NCBI GenBank assembly: GCA_034401135.1
Contig: JAWZSP010000006.1
Location: forward strand, 1,240,001 to 1,304,000
Origin: Volutella citrinella
Lineage: Eukaryota; Ascomycota; Sordariomycetes; Hypocreales; Nectriaceae
Direction of reading: 5' to 3'
DNA: 64,000 bases
In this document: in pieces, positions 33,101 through 47,599 of the stretch
How positions within the stretch are numbered: position 1 is the stretch's first letter
Layout: each line of letters starts with the position of its first letter
Notes under the pieces: generated by a model
The model's input: only the letters and a program-made list of their open reading frames with translations
The model's database searches: none
What the model was told of the DNA's origin: nothing
Made by a program: the position numbers and the translations under genes

Positions 33101-36100
33101 TTATATTAATTATATATTTTATTTTAAATAAAAATAATAGTTTTTTAATTAATTATTTACTAAATATTTATATAAATTTTATAAATTTAATAAATAATAA
33201 TATTATTTTATTTAAAGATTTTTTTTATTAAAAAATACTAATATAGAATCTTTATTTAATATAATATTATATATATTAAAAATATAAGCTATTTTATAAT
33301 ATTTTATAATTTTAAATCTTAAATCTTAAAAATTCTAAATTAATAATTAATATTATATTATATTATTATATATAAATAATAATTTAAATAAAAATACTTT
33401 TTTAACTCATTATATTCTTAAATATAAATAAATTATTAAAACCTTTAAATTAATTTATATAAATAAGAATATAATAGATTTTTTATAAGTAATTATACTT
33501 ATTAACTAAGAAAAATCTAATTTTATATATTTAATAATTTTTTTAATTAATAATACTATATTAATTTTATAATTTAAATATTTTAGTTTTTATAAATAAT
33601 TAAAGATTTATTATTTTAATTAAATAATTATATATAAAATTAATATATATATAAGTATTTATATTTAAAATAATTTATTATTTTTAATATTTTTAAATAA
33701 TAATTATATTATTTTTAATATTTTTAAATAATAATTATATTATTTTTAATTACTTATTTAATTAAAATAATAATAATAAATTTAAATATTTATAATACTA
33801 TTTTACTATTAATATTTATTTATTTTTTAATAAATTATTAATTATTAATTAAAATATAACTTTTTATATTATAATTTTTAATAATAAAATTAATATTAAA
33901 ATTATAAAAATTATAAAAATTAATTTATTTTAATTTTTTTTATAAAATAATTAATATTTTTTTATAAAATAATTAATATTTTTTTATAATTTAATTATTT
34001 ATAATAATAATATTATTTTTATAATTTAATTTTTTAAAAAAATTTTTATAAAAAAATATAAATTACTTTTTATATTTAAAAAAACTTTAATAATAATTTA
34101 ATAATAAATTTTAAGTTTATTATAAAATTATTATTTTTTTAAATATATATTAATATATTATAAATTTATTATATTAAATCTTTATTTATTAAATTTTTAA
34201 TATATTATTAATTTTATTATTTTTTATAATATATTTATATTTATATTTAATAAATCTTTTTTATTATTAAAATATATTTTTATATTCTTTTTTTAATTTT
34301 TTTTATTTAATTATTTATAATAATATTATAATTATATTTTTAAAATATTTTATTATTTTATTTTAAAAATTATATATATTTATATTTTCTTAATAAGTAT
34401 TTTATAATTAATAAATAAATAACTTTATTTTAATTTATTATTTATTAATAAATTATTAAGTCTAATTTATATATTAAAAATCTATTTATTTTAAATAAAA
34501 AGTAATAATTGATTTTTATTTAATAATAATAATTAGTTTAATTAAAAAAGAATAATTTATATAATAATTAATAATTACTTATTTTATAATAAAAGAAATT
34601 ATTTATATATAAATATATTTAAAAAAAATTTTAAAAAAAAATTTTAAAAAAAAATTAAAAGCTTAAAATTATAAAAAAAAAATTTTTAGAGTTAAGTTAA
34701 TATATTTACTTTTATTTAAAGTTCTTAGTTCTATATATAGACTTTTTAAAAACTTATTAAGCTTTAAGTAGTTAATTATTATAAATTAAACTAAAGTTCT
34801 TTTATTTATATAATAGCTTTATTAAATATATTTAGATCTTTAGATTAATAAATAGTTAATAAAAGAAATATTATTTTTATTAAATATAGTATATTTAATT
34901 AATATATAAAAAAATAAGATACTTTTATTTAAACTTTTTTATATTTAAATAATAAGAAAAATAAAATACTATATTATTATAATATTAGTATAGCTTTTTA
35001 AAAAGGTCTTATTATATATATCTTAAAATAAGTTATATAAATTAAAGTCTTTTATTAATAATAAACTACTTTATTAGTATTTTATATACTTTTTAACTTT
35101 AGTTAGTAAATTATACTTATAGCTTCTTTTTTATAAAATATATATTAAATAGATTATAATATTTTATTACTTAATTATAGTTATTATTTAATTCTTATTA
35201 GTTTTTCTTTTTAATATATTAAGGCTATAATACTTATAAATATATAGTATTATATAGTTATTATATATATTATTTTATAATTTTTTTACTTAAGTATATT
35301 AATATATTTATTTTATTATTTTTATAAAGCTTTTAAAGTATTATTATATAATATATAATATAGTTTTAAAATATTAAATAAATAAGTTTTATTTACTTTA
35401 GTGTATTTTAATATAATGTTTTAATTAAGTAATTAATAGACTAATATAAAGAATTATTATATTAATATAATATTTATATTAATATGAAATACTGCTTTTA
35501 AATTAGTAGAATTTAATTATTAATATAATCTAATTTTACTAACTTCTTATTATATATCTCTCTCTTTGTTAATTACTAAGTTACTAATTATATTAAACTA
35601 TCTTTTTTCTAAGTTTTATTTTTTATAGCTATCTATTTATAATAATAACCTTAATAAACTTAATCTACTAGAATCCTTATTACTAAAATAGGAGTTTTAA
35701 TATTATTAATTAATTACTTTTTTTAAACTATTTATACTTTAAGATCCTATACTTATTTTAGCTAAGTATATAAAACTAATTATTTAAAAAATTTATAAGT
35801 ATATTATAAATAAGCTCTATAATAATAGCTATCTTAAGTATAATTTATATTATTATACTTAGACTAATTATATCCTTATCTTAAAATAGTAGTAATATAT
35901 TTATTTAATAATTATATATTTATATTATAATTAATATAATAGCTATTATAATAGTTTTTATAACTTTATAAGTAGTGCCTTTTTATATTAAGTATTAATT
36001 AGTTTTATAAATAAAGTAATAATAAAGTGCTATAAAATATCTTTTTTATAATACTTAATTAATTTATATTATAATTAAAGTTAAAAAATACTCTTACTCT

Positions 36101-38652
36101 TTATATTAAGAAATATAAAAATAAATATACTTTATAAAATAAGTATTATTATTTAATTTTTAATTTAGTCTTTATTTAATACACTAAGTTATTAAAAAAA
36201 TGAAAAGAATTATATTTATAAGCCTAGAGCTTTATAAATATTACTAATTATAATATTAATAATAGGGCTATTTGTTTTATAATTTTAATATTAATTCTTT
36301 TTTTTTTTACTAAACTAGCTTTTAAGCTATTTAGTACCCTACCTTTTTTATTTGTTTTTTATAGACTTCTAGCCTTAAGTTTATATTTTTTAAACTCAAT
36401 TAGATTTTAAATATCTTATTTTTAATAGCTTAGAACTATCTTTTTAAAGTATTCTTATTTAAGTTAATTCTTTTATTAAGATTTAAAAGTTATATATTAT
36501 ATAATCTAAAAATTATAAGTATTATAATTAGTTTATTTAATATATTATTTTATATAATTAATTTAGTAAATTATAGTTAAATTAAAAAATAGAGTTTTAA
36601 TAATATAAATTATAAAAATATAATTATAAATAGTAAGTTATTATAAAAGTTATAAAAAAGAAAAAGTAGTTATTATAATATTATTAGTATAATTATAAAC
36701 CTAGTTTTAGACTATTTATATATTCTTAATATTATTACTTTATAAAGCCTATTTAAGATATTATTTAAATAACTAGTTATTATATTAAAATCTAAGCTTA
36801 TAATATTTAAGCTATTATTTAAAAGTAGTTTATAAAAGCTATATTTATATAATATAATATTTATAATACTAAAGCTTAAATTAATTATAAATAGCTTAAT
36901 AAGTATTTATTTATAATAATACTTATTAGGTTTTTTAATAAATAAGAAATCCTATATATAGTAAAATAGGTAAATTAAGAGCTTAACTAGCTTTATAACT
37001 TTATACAGACCTTTTCTTATTATATTTAAATATAAAAGTAGTGTTTAAAAATAATTAATTTTAATAATATTTATAAAATAAACTACTTTAAGCTATTATT
37101 ATTCTAAATTGTTAATTAGACTTACTTTAAAATAATCTTAAATATTATATTTAATTTAATTAATAAAATAATTATTAATTATTAATTTCTTTTATATAGT
37201 ATTTATTAATTTATAAAGTAATATAAAATATAATAACTTGATATTATTATTATAGATTTTAATAAATAAATAAAAATAGTTCTTAATAAATAGTTTTTTA
37301 AGATTTAATAATCACTTTATATTTATTATATTAACTTAAATATACTTTTATATTTAAAATAGAAATAAATTAAAGTAAGTAACTAAAGTAATATAAATAA
37401 CTTAGATACTTAAAGTATTATATTAGATATAAAAGCTAGGCTTATTAAAAAGGACTAAATACTTTTTAATATAAAGCTTAGTAAAATTATTTTATATACT
37501 AATTGTAAAGTCTCAGAGATATAAAAGCTAGTAATATTTATAAAAATAAATAAAGTATTTAAAATAGCTTAACTTAAGTTATATAAATAATTTAATAATT
37601 AATAGCTTATTTTTATTTAATTTTGATAAAATATACTTACTTATTAAAATATAATAAGTATAAAGTTCTATTTATTATTATTATAATTTTAATATATATT
37701 ATTTTAAGATAAAAGTAAGTAATTATAATATTAAAATATACTTTTTAAATAGTCTTATTTATCTATATTAATTAATTAATATTATATAAAATATACTAAA
37801 TAACTAAAGGTATTAGTTTTAAAAGGGTTATATAGATAATAAAGTACTTATTTTATATTAATGTCTTAATCTAGGCTATAAGCTTTTTTAGAGTTAAAAA
37901 AAACTAGTCTTATTTAAAAGCCTTAACCTTATTTAAAAGTAATATTAATAAATAAAATAAGTGTTTTTAAATAAAAAGAATTTATAATTAAAATAAATTA
38001 GTAATTATTTAAATAATTATTTTATTTTAATATAATATAATATCTTTTACTATTATAAGATCTATATTAAGATATATAAAATAGTTAGTATATAAAATAA
38101 AAAATCTATTTATATTAATAAATATAAGAGTTCTTTTTTATAATATATATTATTAAATCCTTAATTTTAAGATTATAATATTTTTATAAAAATAGCTAAA
38201 GAATATATAATAAAAAGTACTGTTATAACTAGCTATAAATAGCTAGGACTGACTAACTTAGTAATATATTTAAAAATTAAGCTAGCTTTTAATAAGCTAA
38301 TAGTATAGCTAATTATTAAAAAGTTAAAATAAGTTAATATTAATAAAGCTAATTTAGAAAGTATAAAATAATTAAGTAGGTAGTAGCTAGGAGTCATATT
38401 ATTATAATAAGAAATAGAAAGTTAATAAGTTATAAAGTTATAATAAGTAATAAAAAGCTAGTTAATTATTATTATAAAAAATATAATTAATATCTATATT
38501 AATAAGTAATAGTTATAGCTAAATATTTATAAATAAAAAAGTAAGTAAGAGAAATTTTAAATAATATAAATATACTAAATTAAGCTATTAAGTTACTATT
38601 TTATTTTACTTTATATAAGCCTATAATTAATACTAACTATAATTAAAAAAAA
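30146..38652. repeat. A+T-rich, RIP-degraded block (middle)
   Basis: No intact frame. Composition again lacks CpG, CpA and TpG. 30150-30480 and 35400-38600 retain more G and C (mostly AG and CT), suggesting degraded former coding DNA of transposons, but I could not align them to a family by eye. Short A/T tandem duplications occur near 33680-33750 and 33930-33985. Confidence 0.75.
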
Positions 38653-38930
38653 TATTATTATAAAATATATAATATATAAATAATATATAAGTTAAGCTAT
38701 ATAGCTTTATAAAAAAAGAAAAAATAATAAGATTTTATAATAAAAAATAACTAAAACTTATTTAATATTTTAACAACTTTCTTTTATAATATTATATATT
38801 ATAATACTCTTTAGAGTATATATTAATAATAGTATTACTTTACTTTTTATACCTAGCTCTACTAGCTTTTATTAATAAGCTAAGTAGTGCCTTATAATTA
38901 AGATAGAGCTTAATCCTAGATATTATAATA
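38653..38930 (-). mobile_element. Inverted solo LTR of the outer Ty3/gypsy family
   Basis: This 278-bp segment is the reverse complement of the 280-bp LTR at 39280-39559 along its whole length. Shared blocks include CTAGCTCTACTAGCTTTTAT and AGCTATATAGCTTTATAAA, and nearly all differences are RIP-type transitions. It is flanked by AAAAA on both sides (38648-38652 and 38931-38935), a possible but weak TSD in this composition. No internal sequence adjoins it, hence solo. Confidence 0.8.
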
Positions 38931-39279
38931 AAAAAGTAAAATTTTATTTATTAAATAAAAAGACTACTAACTTTTTATAAATAATATATACTTATAATTA
39001 TAAGTAGGTATATTTTTTTATATTATTATTAATATAAGACCTTACTATTCTATATACTTACTATCTTATATACCTTAATATAGATATATTATAATTAGCT
39101 CTTTATAATAAAATAGCTATAACTTTATTAATTTATATTTAAAAAAAATTATTATAATATTATTATAAAGCTTAAAAAAGTATATAAAGCTAGTATTAAT
39201 TTAGTACTTAAAAAGATATAAAAAAATAGTTAAATATATAAGTTTATAAAAAAGTATAGTATTTTTAAATTAACTATAT

Positions 39280-39559
39280 TATTATAGCATCTAGTATTAG
39301 GCTCTACCTTGGCTGCAGAGCGCTGCCTAGCCTAGTTATAAAAGCTAGTAGAGCTAAGTATAAGGAGTAGGGTAATACTACTATTAATATATATACTTTA
39401 AGGAGCTTTATAATATATAATATTATAAAGGAAGCTTACTAAAGTATTAGGCAAGCTTTAGTTACTTTTTATTATAGAATCTTATTATTATCTTTCTTTT
39501 TATAAAGCTATATAGCCTAATCTATATATTATTTATATATTATATACTTTATAATAATA
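39280..39559 (+). repeat. 5' LTR of the outer element
   Basis: 280 bp, alignable without gaps of note to 53261-53540. This copy keeps a GC-richer core (GGCTGCAGAGCGCTGCCTAG) where the 3' copy shows transitions. Confidence 0.88.
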
Positions 39560-39879
39560 ATTCTAAAGCTTTCTTATAGCTTTCTAAGGATATAATAATA
39601 TTAAGTAGGAGAAGTATATTAATAAACTACTTAATAAGAAGGCGAGCTTTCTTAGACCCTTTTTAAAAAGATAATTCTATATCTTCTAATTAAATTATTA
39701 AAATCTCTTTTTTATTAAATTCTAAGGCTAGTAAGCTTTAGATTATTTATATAAAGAAGTATAGGACTAGGAGGAAGGCTACTTAAGGACTAGAAAAAAC
39801 TTAGTAAATAAAAGACTTAGTACTAATATAGAGCTCCCTTAGTATAATTTAATTATAAAAAAGGCAGGATAGTTTTTAA

Positions 39880-41400
39880 TAGTAATTAAAAGCCCTAAGG
39901 GAAATCTAATACTTTTAGGCTAAGACCTAGCTTTTAGAAGAAAAGGTGGGTTAAGTACTTACTAGTATTTACTATAAGAGGTATTAAACCTTAAGATCTT
40001 CTTTCTTAAAAAAAGAGATTAACTTTAAGCTATTAAAACTTAAGGTCTTAACTACTTTATTAATTACTTAAAAATAAAAAGATTAACTACTAAGCTTATA
40101 ATATACTTTCTAGGGCTCTTATAAATTTAAAAAGGACTGGTATAAGATAGCGCTAGCCTTATAGTATCTAGATAGTAATAGTTAAGCCTTTTTTAAAAAG
40201 TTCTTAAAAGCCCTTTTAAAAAAGAAATAAGAGGCTTTTAAAAAGGATTAGAATACTTTCTAGACTTAGTTAAAATCTTTAATTTATAAGGCCCTTAATA
40301 TTAAGGTCTTAATTAAGCTTTAATTAAAAAGGGCTAAGTAGTAAGTAGACTAAATTTTTTAAGAATTCTATTATTATTTAAACTTTATTAAATAATAGCT
40401 AGAATACTATTAAAATAGGCAGAAGTAAGGAATTATATTTTTAAGTAAATTATAGAAGTTACTTTAAAATAGGCTAATTAAGATAAATATAGACCTTTAT
40501 TAAAAGGCTTTTATATAAAAAGTAGAGGTAATCTAGCTTTTTATAAAATATTAAGTCCTAAAAGATAAGTAAAAGTAAGATAATAAAAAAGAGCTAGTAG
40601 AGAAATATTAAAAAAAGGCCTTTAAATTATTTCCTTTTTAAAAAGTAAAGAAAAAAAAATAAGATAGCTTTTTTTTAAAAAACTCTACTAAGTTAAAAAG
40701 CTTTTTAAATAAAAAGCTAAAGACTAAGTAAGGGGATATTTAATATTATAATTACTAAAAGCTAGGTTATATTATATCTAATTACCCTAAGATAAAGAAA
40801 GAAGATAGTATTAAAAAGGTAGTAAGAAAAGTATTAAAGTAGTAGGGGATTTAATAACCTTTAATAACCTAAACCTCTTTATATTTACTAATAGATAAAT
40901 CTTAGAGATAGTATTAAAGGCTAAACTCTTACTTAGCTACTAGAATAGTCTAGTTATACTATTATAAAACCCTTTTAAGAGGATCTTAAGTTAATTCCTT
41001 AACTCTAGGGATCTAAGACTATTATAATTAACTTTATAACTCTTAGCTTAAGCCTTAATATATACCTCTTAATTAATAGTTATAGTAAAAGCACTTTTTA
41101 ATATTAAAAAGGTAAATAATATAATTAATAAAAGTATTACTAATTATATAAGCCTCTAAAAGTTATATAAAAGGGCCTTGATCTTAATAAGTATAGATTA
41201 AATAATTTTAAGGATAGGTAATACTTAGATTATATTTATATCTTTAACTAATTTTAAGAGAGTTACTTATTAAGTAACTCTTTTAATAATAAGGATTTAA
41301 AGAGGCCTTAATATCTTTTTACTATTTTCCTAAATATTATTATCTAAGATAGTAGTCTTAATTAATATTTAAGAAAGAAGATAGTAGTTTAAATTAAAAT
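39880..41400 (+). pseudogene. gag remnant of the outer element
   Basis: A plus-strand frame with many TAG/TAA/TGA stops. At about 40744-40791 it reads YYNY-x4-Y-x4-Y, where Ty3/gypsy nucleocapsids have the CX2CX4HX4C zinc knuckle: Cys and His codons have become Tyr codons, which C-to-T or G-to-A changes produce (TGC to TAC, CAT to TAT). Protease would follow, but I cannot locate it. Confidence 0.6.
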
Positions 41401-41614
41401 AAGACTAAATTTAAATTAAAAGTACCTAGAAGTTTTAGTAAACTTATTAAATAGTAGAGTAGGTATATAGTATCTATAAGACAGATATAGGCTATTTATT
41501 AAAGTATTAAAAGTATAAAACCTATTAATATATTAAAAGAATCCTTATTAAGTTAAAAAGCTTATAGTAATTCTTTTAGAAAAAAAATATAATAAAACTC
41601 TTATTATATAGTAA

Positions 41615-41818
41615 TATGAGGATCCAGCCACATCCAGCGCAGCCGCCACACTAGCGGAGGAACTTTAGTCCAGTTAGCGCTAGCTGACTGCCAGAGGCTT
41701 GGCAAGCTTCTGCTAAGCTTGCGTATAGAACGGAGGACCTTAAGTAAAAGAAAATATACTAGCCTGACCCTAAGGGCATACTCTTCCCTAGTTTTAAGTT
41801 CTTAGCTATCCCCTTATA
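41615..41818 (+). repeat. 5' LTR of the inner element
   Basis: 204 bp, starting TATGAGGATCC and ending CCCCTTATA. GC-rich with intact CpG in the first half; pairs with 48413-48616. Confidence 0.92.
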
Positions 41819-42099
41819 ATTCTTTTATTTCTTTATAGAAGCTAGTTCTAAGTATATCTATATATAGACAGGCCGTTCCTTTATAAGATAAGTAGTTACT
41901 GACTATTATATAAATTACTACCCCCTTTTTATTAGACTGACTGTAATTATTAGACAAGGACTAATTAACACTCTCTATTAAAGACGAGTAGGTTTCTAGT
42001 ATATAGGCCGGGCTTAGTGACTTACTAATAGCTATAATCCTTTAATAAATAATAAACTAGAATAAGCTTATTTACTAATTAATTATTAAGCACTTATTA

Positions 42100-42900
42100 G
42101 AAAAATATAAATATGAATAACCTCTAAGATATAGCTATAAGATATTCTAGGAAGATAATAATAATACTACTATTAATAACTGGATTAAGGCAATTAAGAT
42201 AGGGAATAGTTTTTAGAAGTATGTTTTTATAGTATAAAGGATCTATTAGGTATAAATATAAATATACTATAGGAAGTAGTAAAGTTAGCGAATATATATC
42301 GGAGGTTTAGTAAACAAAGACCTTATATAGGATGACTTTATTAGGTTTATATAATAGTAATATATCAACCTATGTTTAAGAGAATACTAACTTTATAATA
42401 AACTTAAGGCTTATTATTAGAAGGTTATTAAGTTACTATCAGAGTTCTTCTAGGTATAAAGAGCGACTTATACCTCTTTAAGTATATAAGGACTTAATAA
42501 TAACTTAATAATAGTATATTATTTCTACTACTACTTAAAGAAGGACTTATATAATAAGATCGATTAATAAATAGTTAAGTTACTAAATATCTAGGATGTT
42601 ATTAATAAGGCTGAGCGGATCTAGATCTATCTTAGTATAATAAGTAGCAATACTTTAGTAAATTACTATAAATATATATTAGACTATGCAAGACTAGATA
42701 CTAACTTAAAGAAATATAAACTAAGATATAATCTAAAAAGAGGAGAGAGAGGCTAATTTTAATAGAACCCTGACTAAGGCACTTATATATAAAAGAAGCC
42801 TTAGAAGGCTAACCTATAAAAATAGTAATACTACTACTATAAGCAACTGAATTATAAAGATACTGACTGCTTTATAAAGAAATATTAGAATAGATTGCTT
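42100..42900 (+). pseudogene. gag remnant of the inner element
   Basis: Plus-strand frame with RIP-type stops. The 3' end (about 42830-42880) keeps the spacing of a CX2CX4HX4C zinc knuckle, with YYKQ-x4-KDTDC still readable including the last Cys. Upstream are helical, charged stretches typical of a capsid. Confidence 0.6.
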
Positions 42901-43049
42901 TTAGCAACCCTAGTACTAGCCTTACTACTAAAGGCTATAGTATAAAAGGTTATATTTTAGTTACTAGCTGATAACTTCTTAGAAAATAAGTAAGCGCTAG
43001 TAGTAAAGTAATACTATTAGCACCTAAACTTACTATTATTATTTTAATT

Positions 43050-46000
43050 AGCTAAATAGTTAAAAGTAATATAATTATTATCTAAGGATACTAAAAGTAA
43101 TAAGTTATTATAAATATAGATACTTATATATAAGTTAATCTTATAAGTAATTATCTAATCTTATAGATGGGTTTCTAACTACTTGCAGGAGCTAAGGTCT
43201 CTGAGCTATAGAACTAGCAAGGTATTACTAGCTAGAAGGGTGGCTAGGTATATAGGATTGGATTCTTCTTAATTAATAGGTATAGTTGGCTATGTAAGAT
43301 TTACTATAACTTTATTAGTATAGACTGGCCTAAGGGCTTTAGTAACCTACTCTTATTTAATAATTTAATAGGCTAAGAGGGCATTTCTATCTTAATAACT
43401 ACTTATATATAGTAGTATAATATAGTATCTATTACTAACTTAGAATCCTTTATATCTAAAGTTATAGAGTAGTAGGAGAAGGCTTATATTCTTTATATAT
43501 ATAGCGCTGCTTTAAATAAGGACTGCGAAATAGCATTCTTAAATAAGAAGTTACTAAGTAAAATAATACCACTACCTGCTAAGCTTGTGAAGTTTGTATA
43601 AGTATTTAATAAATAATTAGCAAAAGAACTACTGCTTTTACTAAATACAGAATATACGATTAATATATAGGAGGGAAAGATACCCCTATTTAGGCCTCTT
43701 TACTCCTTAGATAAGAAGAGAAGTAAGGTATTCTTAGAGTATTTTATAGAATAGTAAGTAGTAGGTTGTATTAGTAAGAGCAAAAGCTCTATAAGTGCTT
43801 CTATCTTATTTATTCTTAAAAAAGATAGGACTTTATGCTTATATATAGACTACTAGGGGCTTAATATAGTTATTATAAAGAATTAGTATCCCTTATTTTT
43901 AATTGGTAAGCTATTAGACTGCCTTTCTTATATAAAATAGATATCTATAATTGACCTCTAGGATATGTACTACTATATCTGGATTAAGAAGAGCGACTGC
44001 TAAAAGATAGCGTTCTAAATGCGGTATAGCTATTTTAAATATAATATAATACCTTTTAGCCTTATTAATATATTAGCAACCTTTTAAGCATATATATACT
44101 AGGCGCTTGCTAGACTATTAGATATATACTATATTATATACCTAGATAATATTATTATCTACTCTTAAATAAGGAAGGAATATATTAAGTACTTACACTA
44201 AGTCTTAGAGAGGCTATAAGTTATATAGCTTTATACTAAATTATTAAAATACTCCTTTTATTAATAAGAGGTAACCTTCCTAGGTTATTATATTATATAG
44301 GAGGGTATTAAGATAGAGCTAGAGTGAGTTTGATCTATTACTAAATAGAAGCTGCTTATATTAGTATAAGAGCTTTAAGTCTTCTTAAGATTCTATAACT
44401 TCTACTAAAAGTTTATTTTTTACTATTCTATAATAATATTCCTAATAATAGATTTACTAAAAGATAGCTATTAAGAAAAGAAGATAGGGGAGTTTTAATA
44501 GCTAGAGAGCGCTATAATAGTTTTTAAGTTACTAAAGTAAGCTTTTAGCTCTATAACTATTCTTTAATACTAGGACCTTATACTATTTATAAGGGTGGAA
44601 ACTGATGCCTTAATTAAGGCAATCATGGGCATCCTAGCCCAACTATATAATAGCTAATAGCGTCTAGTTATGTATTTTTTATACAAACTGTCAGAGATAG
44701 AGAATAGATAGGGTACTAGCTAATAAGAGCTTCTAGCAGTCTTAGAGTCCTTAGAGCACTGAAACTACTACTTATAAAGACTATTAGAGCAGTTTACTTT
44801 ACTTATAGATTATAAAGTATTACGATAGATTTTTAAGGCCTTAGTAAAAGATCTCTAAGGGAGATTAGCTAGATAGGTATATTAGCTCTTAGAGTTTAAT
44901 TTTAAAGTAAAGTACTACCCTAGGGTAAATAATTTAGTAGATGGCTTATTAAGGAGGCTAGATTATACTAAAGGTCAGCTTACTTATAGTAATATATTAC
45001 TAAATTTAGCTTATAAGCTGAATCTTATTAAGAACCTATTACTAGACTTATAGCGAATAATCGCAAGTTAAAAAGGCAAAACTAAGGTAGTAAGAGCATT
45101 TATTTAGATAGTAAAGACTAGTCTAGCTAGGCTGCTCTAAACCTAAGAACTAAGGGCTTCCTTACCCTTATAATACAGCCCCTTAGGCGAGCTGTTATAA
45201 TATGCTATATATATTATAATTACTAGAGGCTGAAGAGGTATACTAGGGAAACTAGCGGGGAGTAGTGTACTTATAGTATTAGCTTCTTAGGGCGATATTT
45301 ATAAAGAACGCGCTAAGGACTTGGAAGAAGCTGGGGTTATTGTTCTAGATTAATGTATCCTATGCTTTGTAATAAGAGAACTTATAAAGGGCGAAATGGT
45401 ATTCTTAGTATAGTTATCTTATAAGCTAGAAGCGCTGGTTTAGGGGCTATAGACTACTAACCTAGAATATATAGTTTATACAGAGGTACTGTGTATTAAT
45501 ATTAAGAAGAAGAACTACTAGGTTAACTAAGATAGCACCTTGTTTTTTAAGGGCAGGCTTATAATTCTAAAGGAAAGATTCTTATAGTAAGAGATTTTTT
45601 ACTAATATTATAATAACCTGAGATCAGGGTATATAGGAGCTATAAAGACCTTAGAATTAATCTTATAAAAATTCTATTAGACTAACCTCTCTAAGGATGT
45701 CTAGGAGTATATAAAAACCTATGACCTGTGCTAAGATATATATATACTAAGGTATTAGCCTTATAATAAACTATAAATATTATTGCTATTATTATATCCT
45801 TTCTAGGAAATTAGTATAGATTTTATTATTAGACTGTTATAAAGTGTATAGTTAAATAGCAAGCTAGTGGATATAATCCTTATAATTATTTATAGAATGA
45901 CTAAGTATATACTCTTTATCTTAATAATAAAGTAGCTAAATGTTATATAGTTAGCAGGCATTTTCTATAAGTACTTTAAGTATAAATACAGTACTTTAAA

Positions 46001-46860
46001 AGGAATTATTAGTAATAGAGACAAGCTCTTTATAAGCTAATTCTAAGCTGACCTGATAATAGAATAAACTATTAAATGCTAGCTGTCTATAGTATACTAT
46101 TTATAAATAGATAGATAGATAGAGAGGTTAAATTAAATACTAGAAAAGTACTTATGAATATATACTGGAGAGTCCTTATAGAATTAAGCAGTATATCTCT
46201 AAGAGGTAGAGTTTATATATAATAATAGTAAGTATAGTACTATTAGTATGTCTTTAATTAAGGTACTTATAGGCTACTACCTATGTATTATTAAATATAT
46301 ACTATATATACTGAAGATAAAGGTTAAGGGTATATAGGAATATATAGAGAAGATTGTAGAAGTATAGTAGAAAGCTATATAGTATTAGCAAGTAGTTATA
46401 AAAGTATAAGCTAAGTACTATAATAAGCGCTACTAAGAGCAGGTATATATAGAAGGCTAAATAGTTAGCTTTAGTATATAGAACTTTTATTTTAAAGATA
46501 AGAAGCTAGTACTATATTTTATATATATTAAAATTATTAAGTAATATAGTAAGCAGGTGTACTAAGTAGCCCTGCTAAGTAAATATATAAGAATATATAA
46601 TATTATATTAGTTATGCTATTAGAACCCTAGAATAATAGGGTTATAAGTAACTATATACTAAATAATCTCCTTGACTTTAAAAAAGAGGAGGAGGAGTAG
46701 GAAGTAGAGGAAATTATTATATATAAATAAGATAGTAATAATACCTTTTTCTAAATTAAATAGCTAGGCTGGCTTATAGAATATAATATATAGGAGCTAA
46801 AAAAGTACTTAGTAAATATAGAGAAAAAACTATAGGTATATTATAAGTAAGCTAAATAAT
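43050..46860 (+). pseudogene. pol remnant of the inner element (PR-RT-RH-IN-chromodomain)
   Basis: RT is recognisable at about 43830-44170, including a YHxxxIKKSD-like stretch and YLDNIIIYS at about 44137-44163, where active Ty3/gypsy RTs have YLDD. The Asp-to-Asn change is a G-to-A mutation. RNase H (VETDAxxKAIMGILAQ) lies at about 44588-44640 and ELLAVLESLEHW at about 44725-44765. The integrase zinc-binding region is at about 45590-45660, the core (ISIDFI) at about 45810-45935 and the GPY/F end at about 46490-46640. A chromodomain with WLI-EYN spacing follows at about 46720-46850. Many in-frame stops make it non-functional. Confidence 0.8.
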
Positions 46861-47599
46861 TTTATAAGAAGTAAGATAATAGTAAAATACTGCTAAAGAT
46901 TTAATAAATATATAGTAGTACTATACTAAAACTCTAATTTAAACTCTAATACTATAAGGGCCTAAACTAGAAGTAACTAGATCTATACCTGAAGGCTAAG
47001 CTATTACTAAAAATAAAGCAAACTGTTACTATAAGCAGTTAAATAAAGACACCCTTTAACTCCCTTTTCTAAAGTTTATAAGTGAAAAGCTGAATAGATA
47101 ACTTATACTCTACATACTATTACTAGCACTGCTACTACTAGTATTACTATTACTATTACCTCTATTATTACTACTACTACTAGAGCTAGTATTATTAAGG
47201 AGGTCTGCTAAAGAATCGCTATCCTTATTACTATTATTAGTCTATCTTACTATAAAAATAATATTATGGCGCTAACAAGCTGATAAAGGTCTGCCCTGCT
47301 TAGGATGATAGATTGGCTTTAAGTAGGTATATTAGATTAGGCACTCTAGCACTACTTACCCTATATACTAGGGATAGAGGGTATAGTAAGCTTACAGAAG
47401 GCTTGCTAGCTAGTTAGCCTTACTAAAAGAAGTCTCCTTATACTTAATTATAAGGTTAAAAGCTTTTAAGGCTTTGTTAATACTTATAATAGCAGAGTTA
47501 TCCTAGATATATACTAGCTGAGCGGCTTTAGTATAAGTAATAGTATTAGCAGGAGTAATTATTTACGCCTGCAGTAGGAAAAATTAGAAATAGCGAAAG

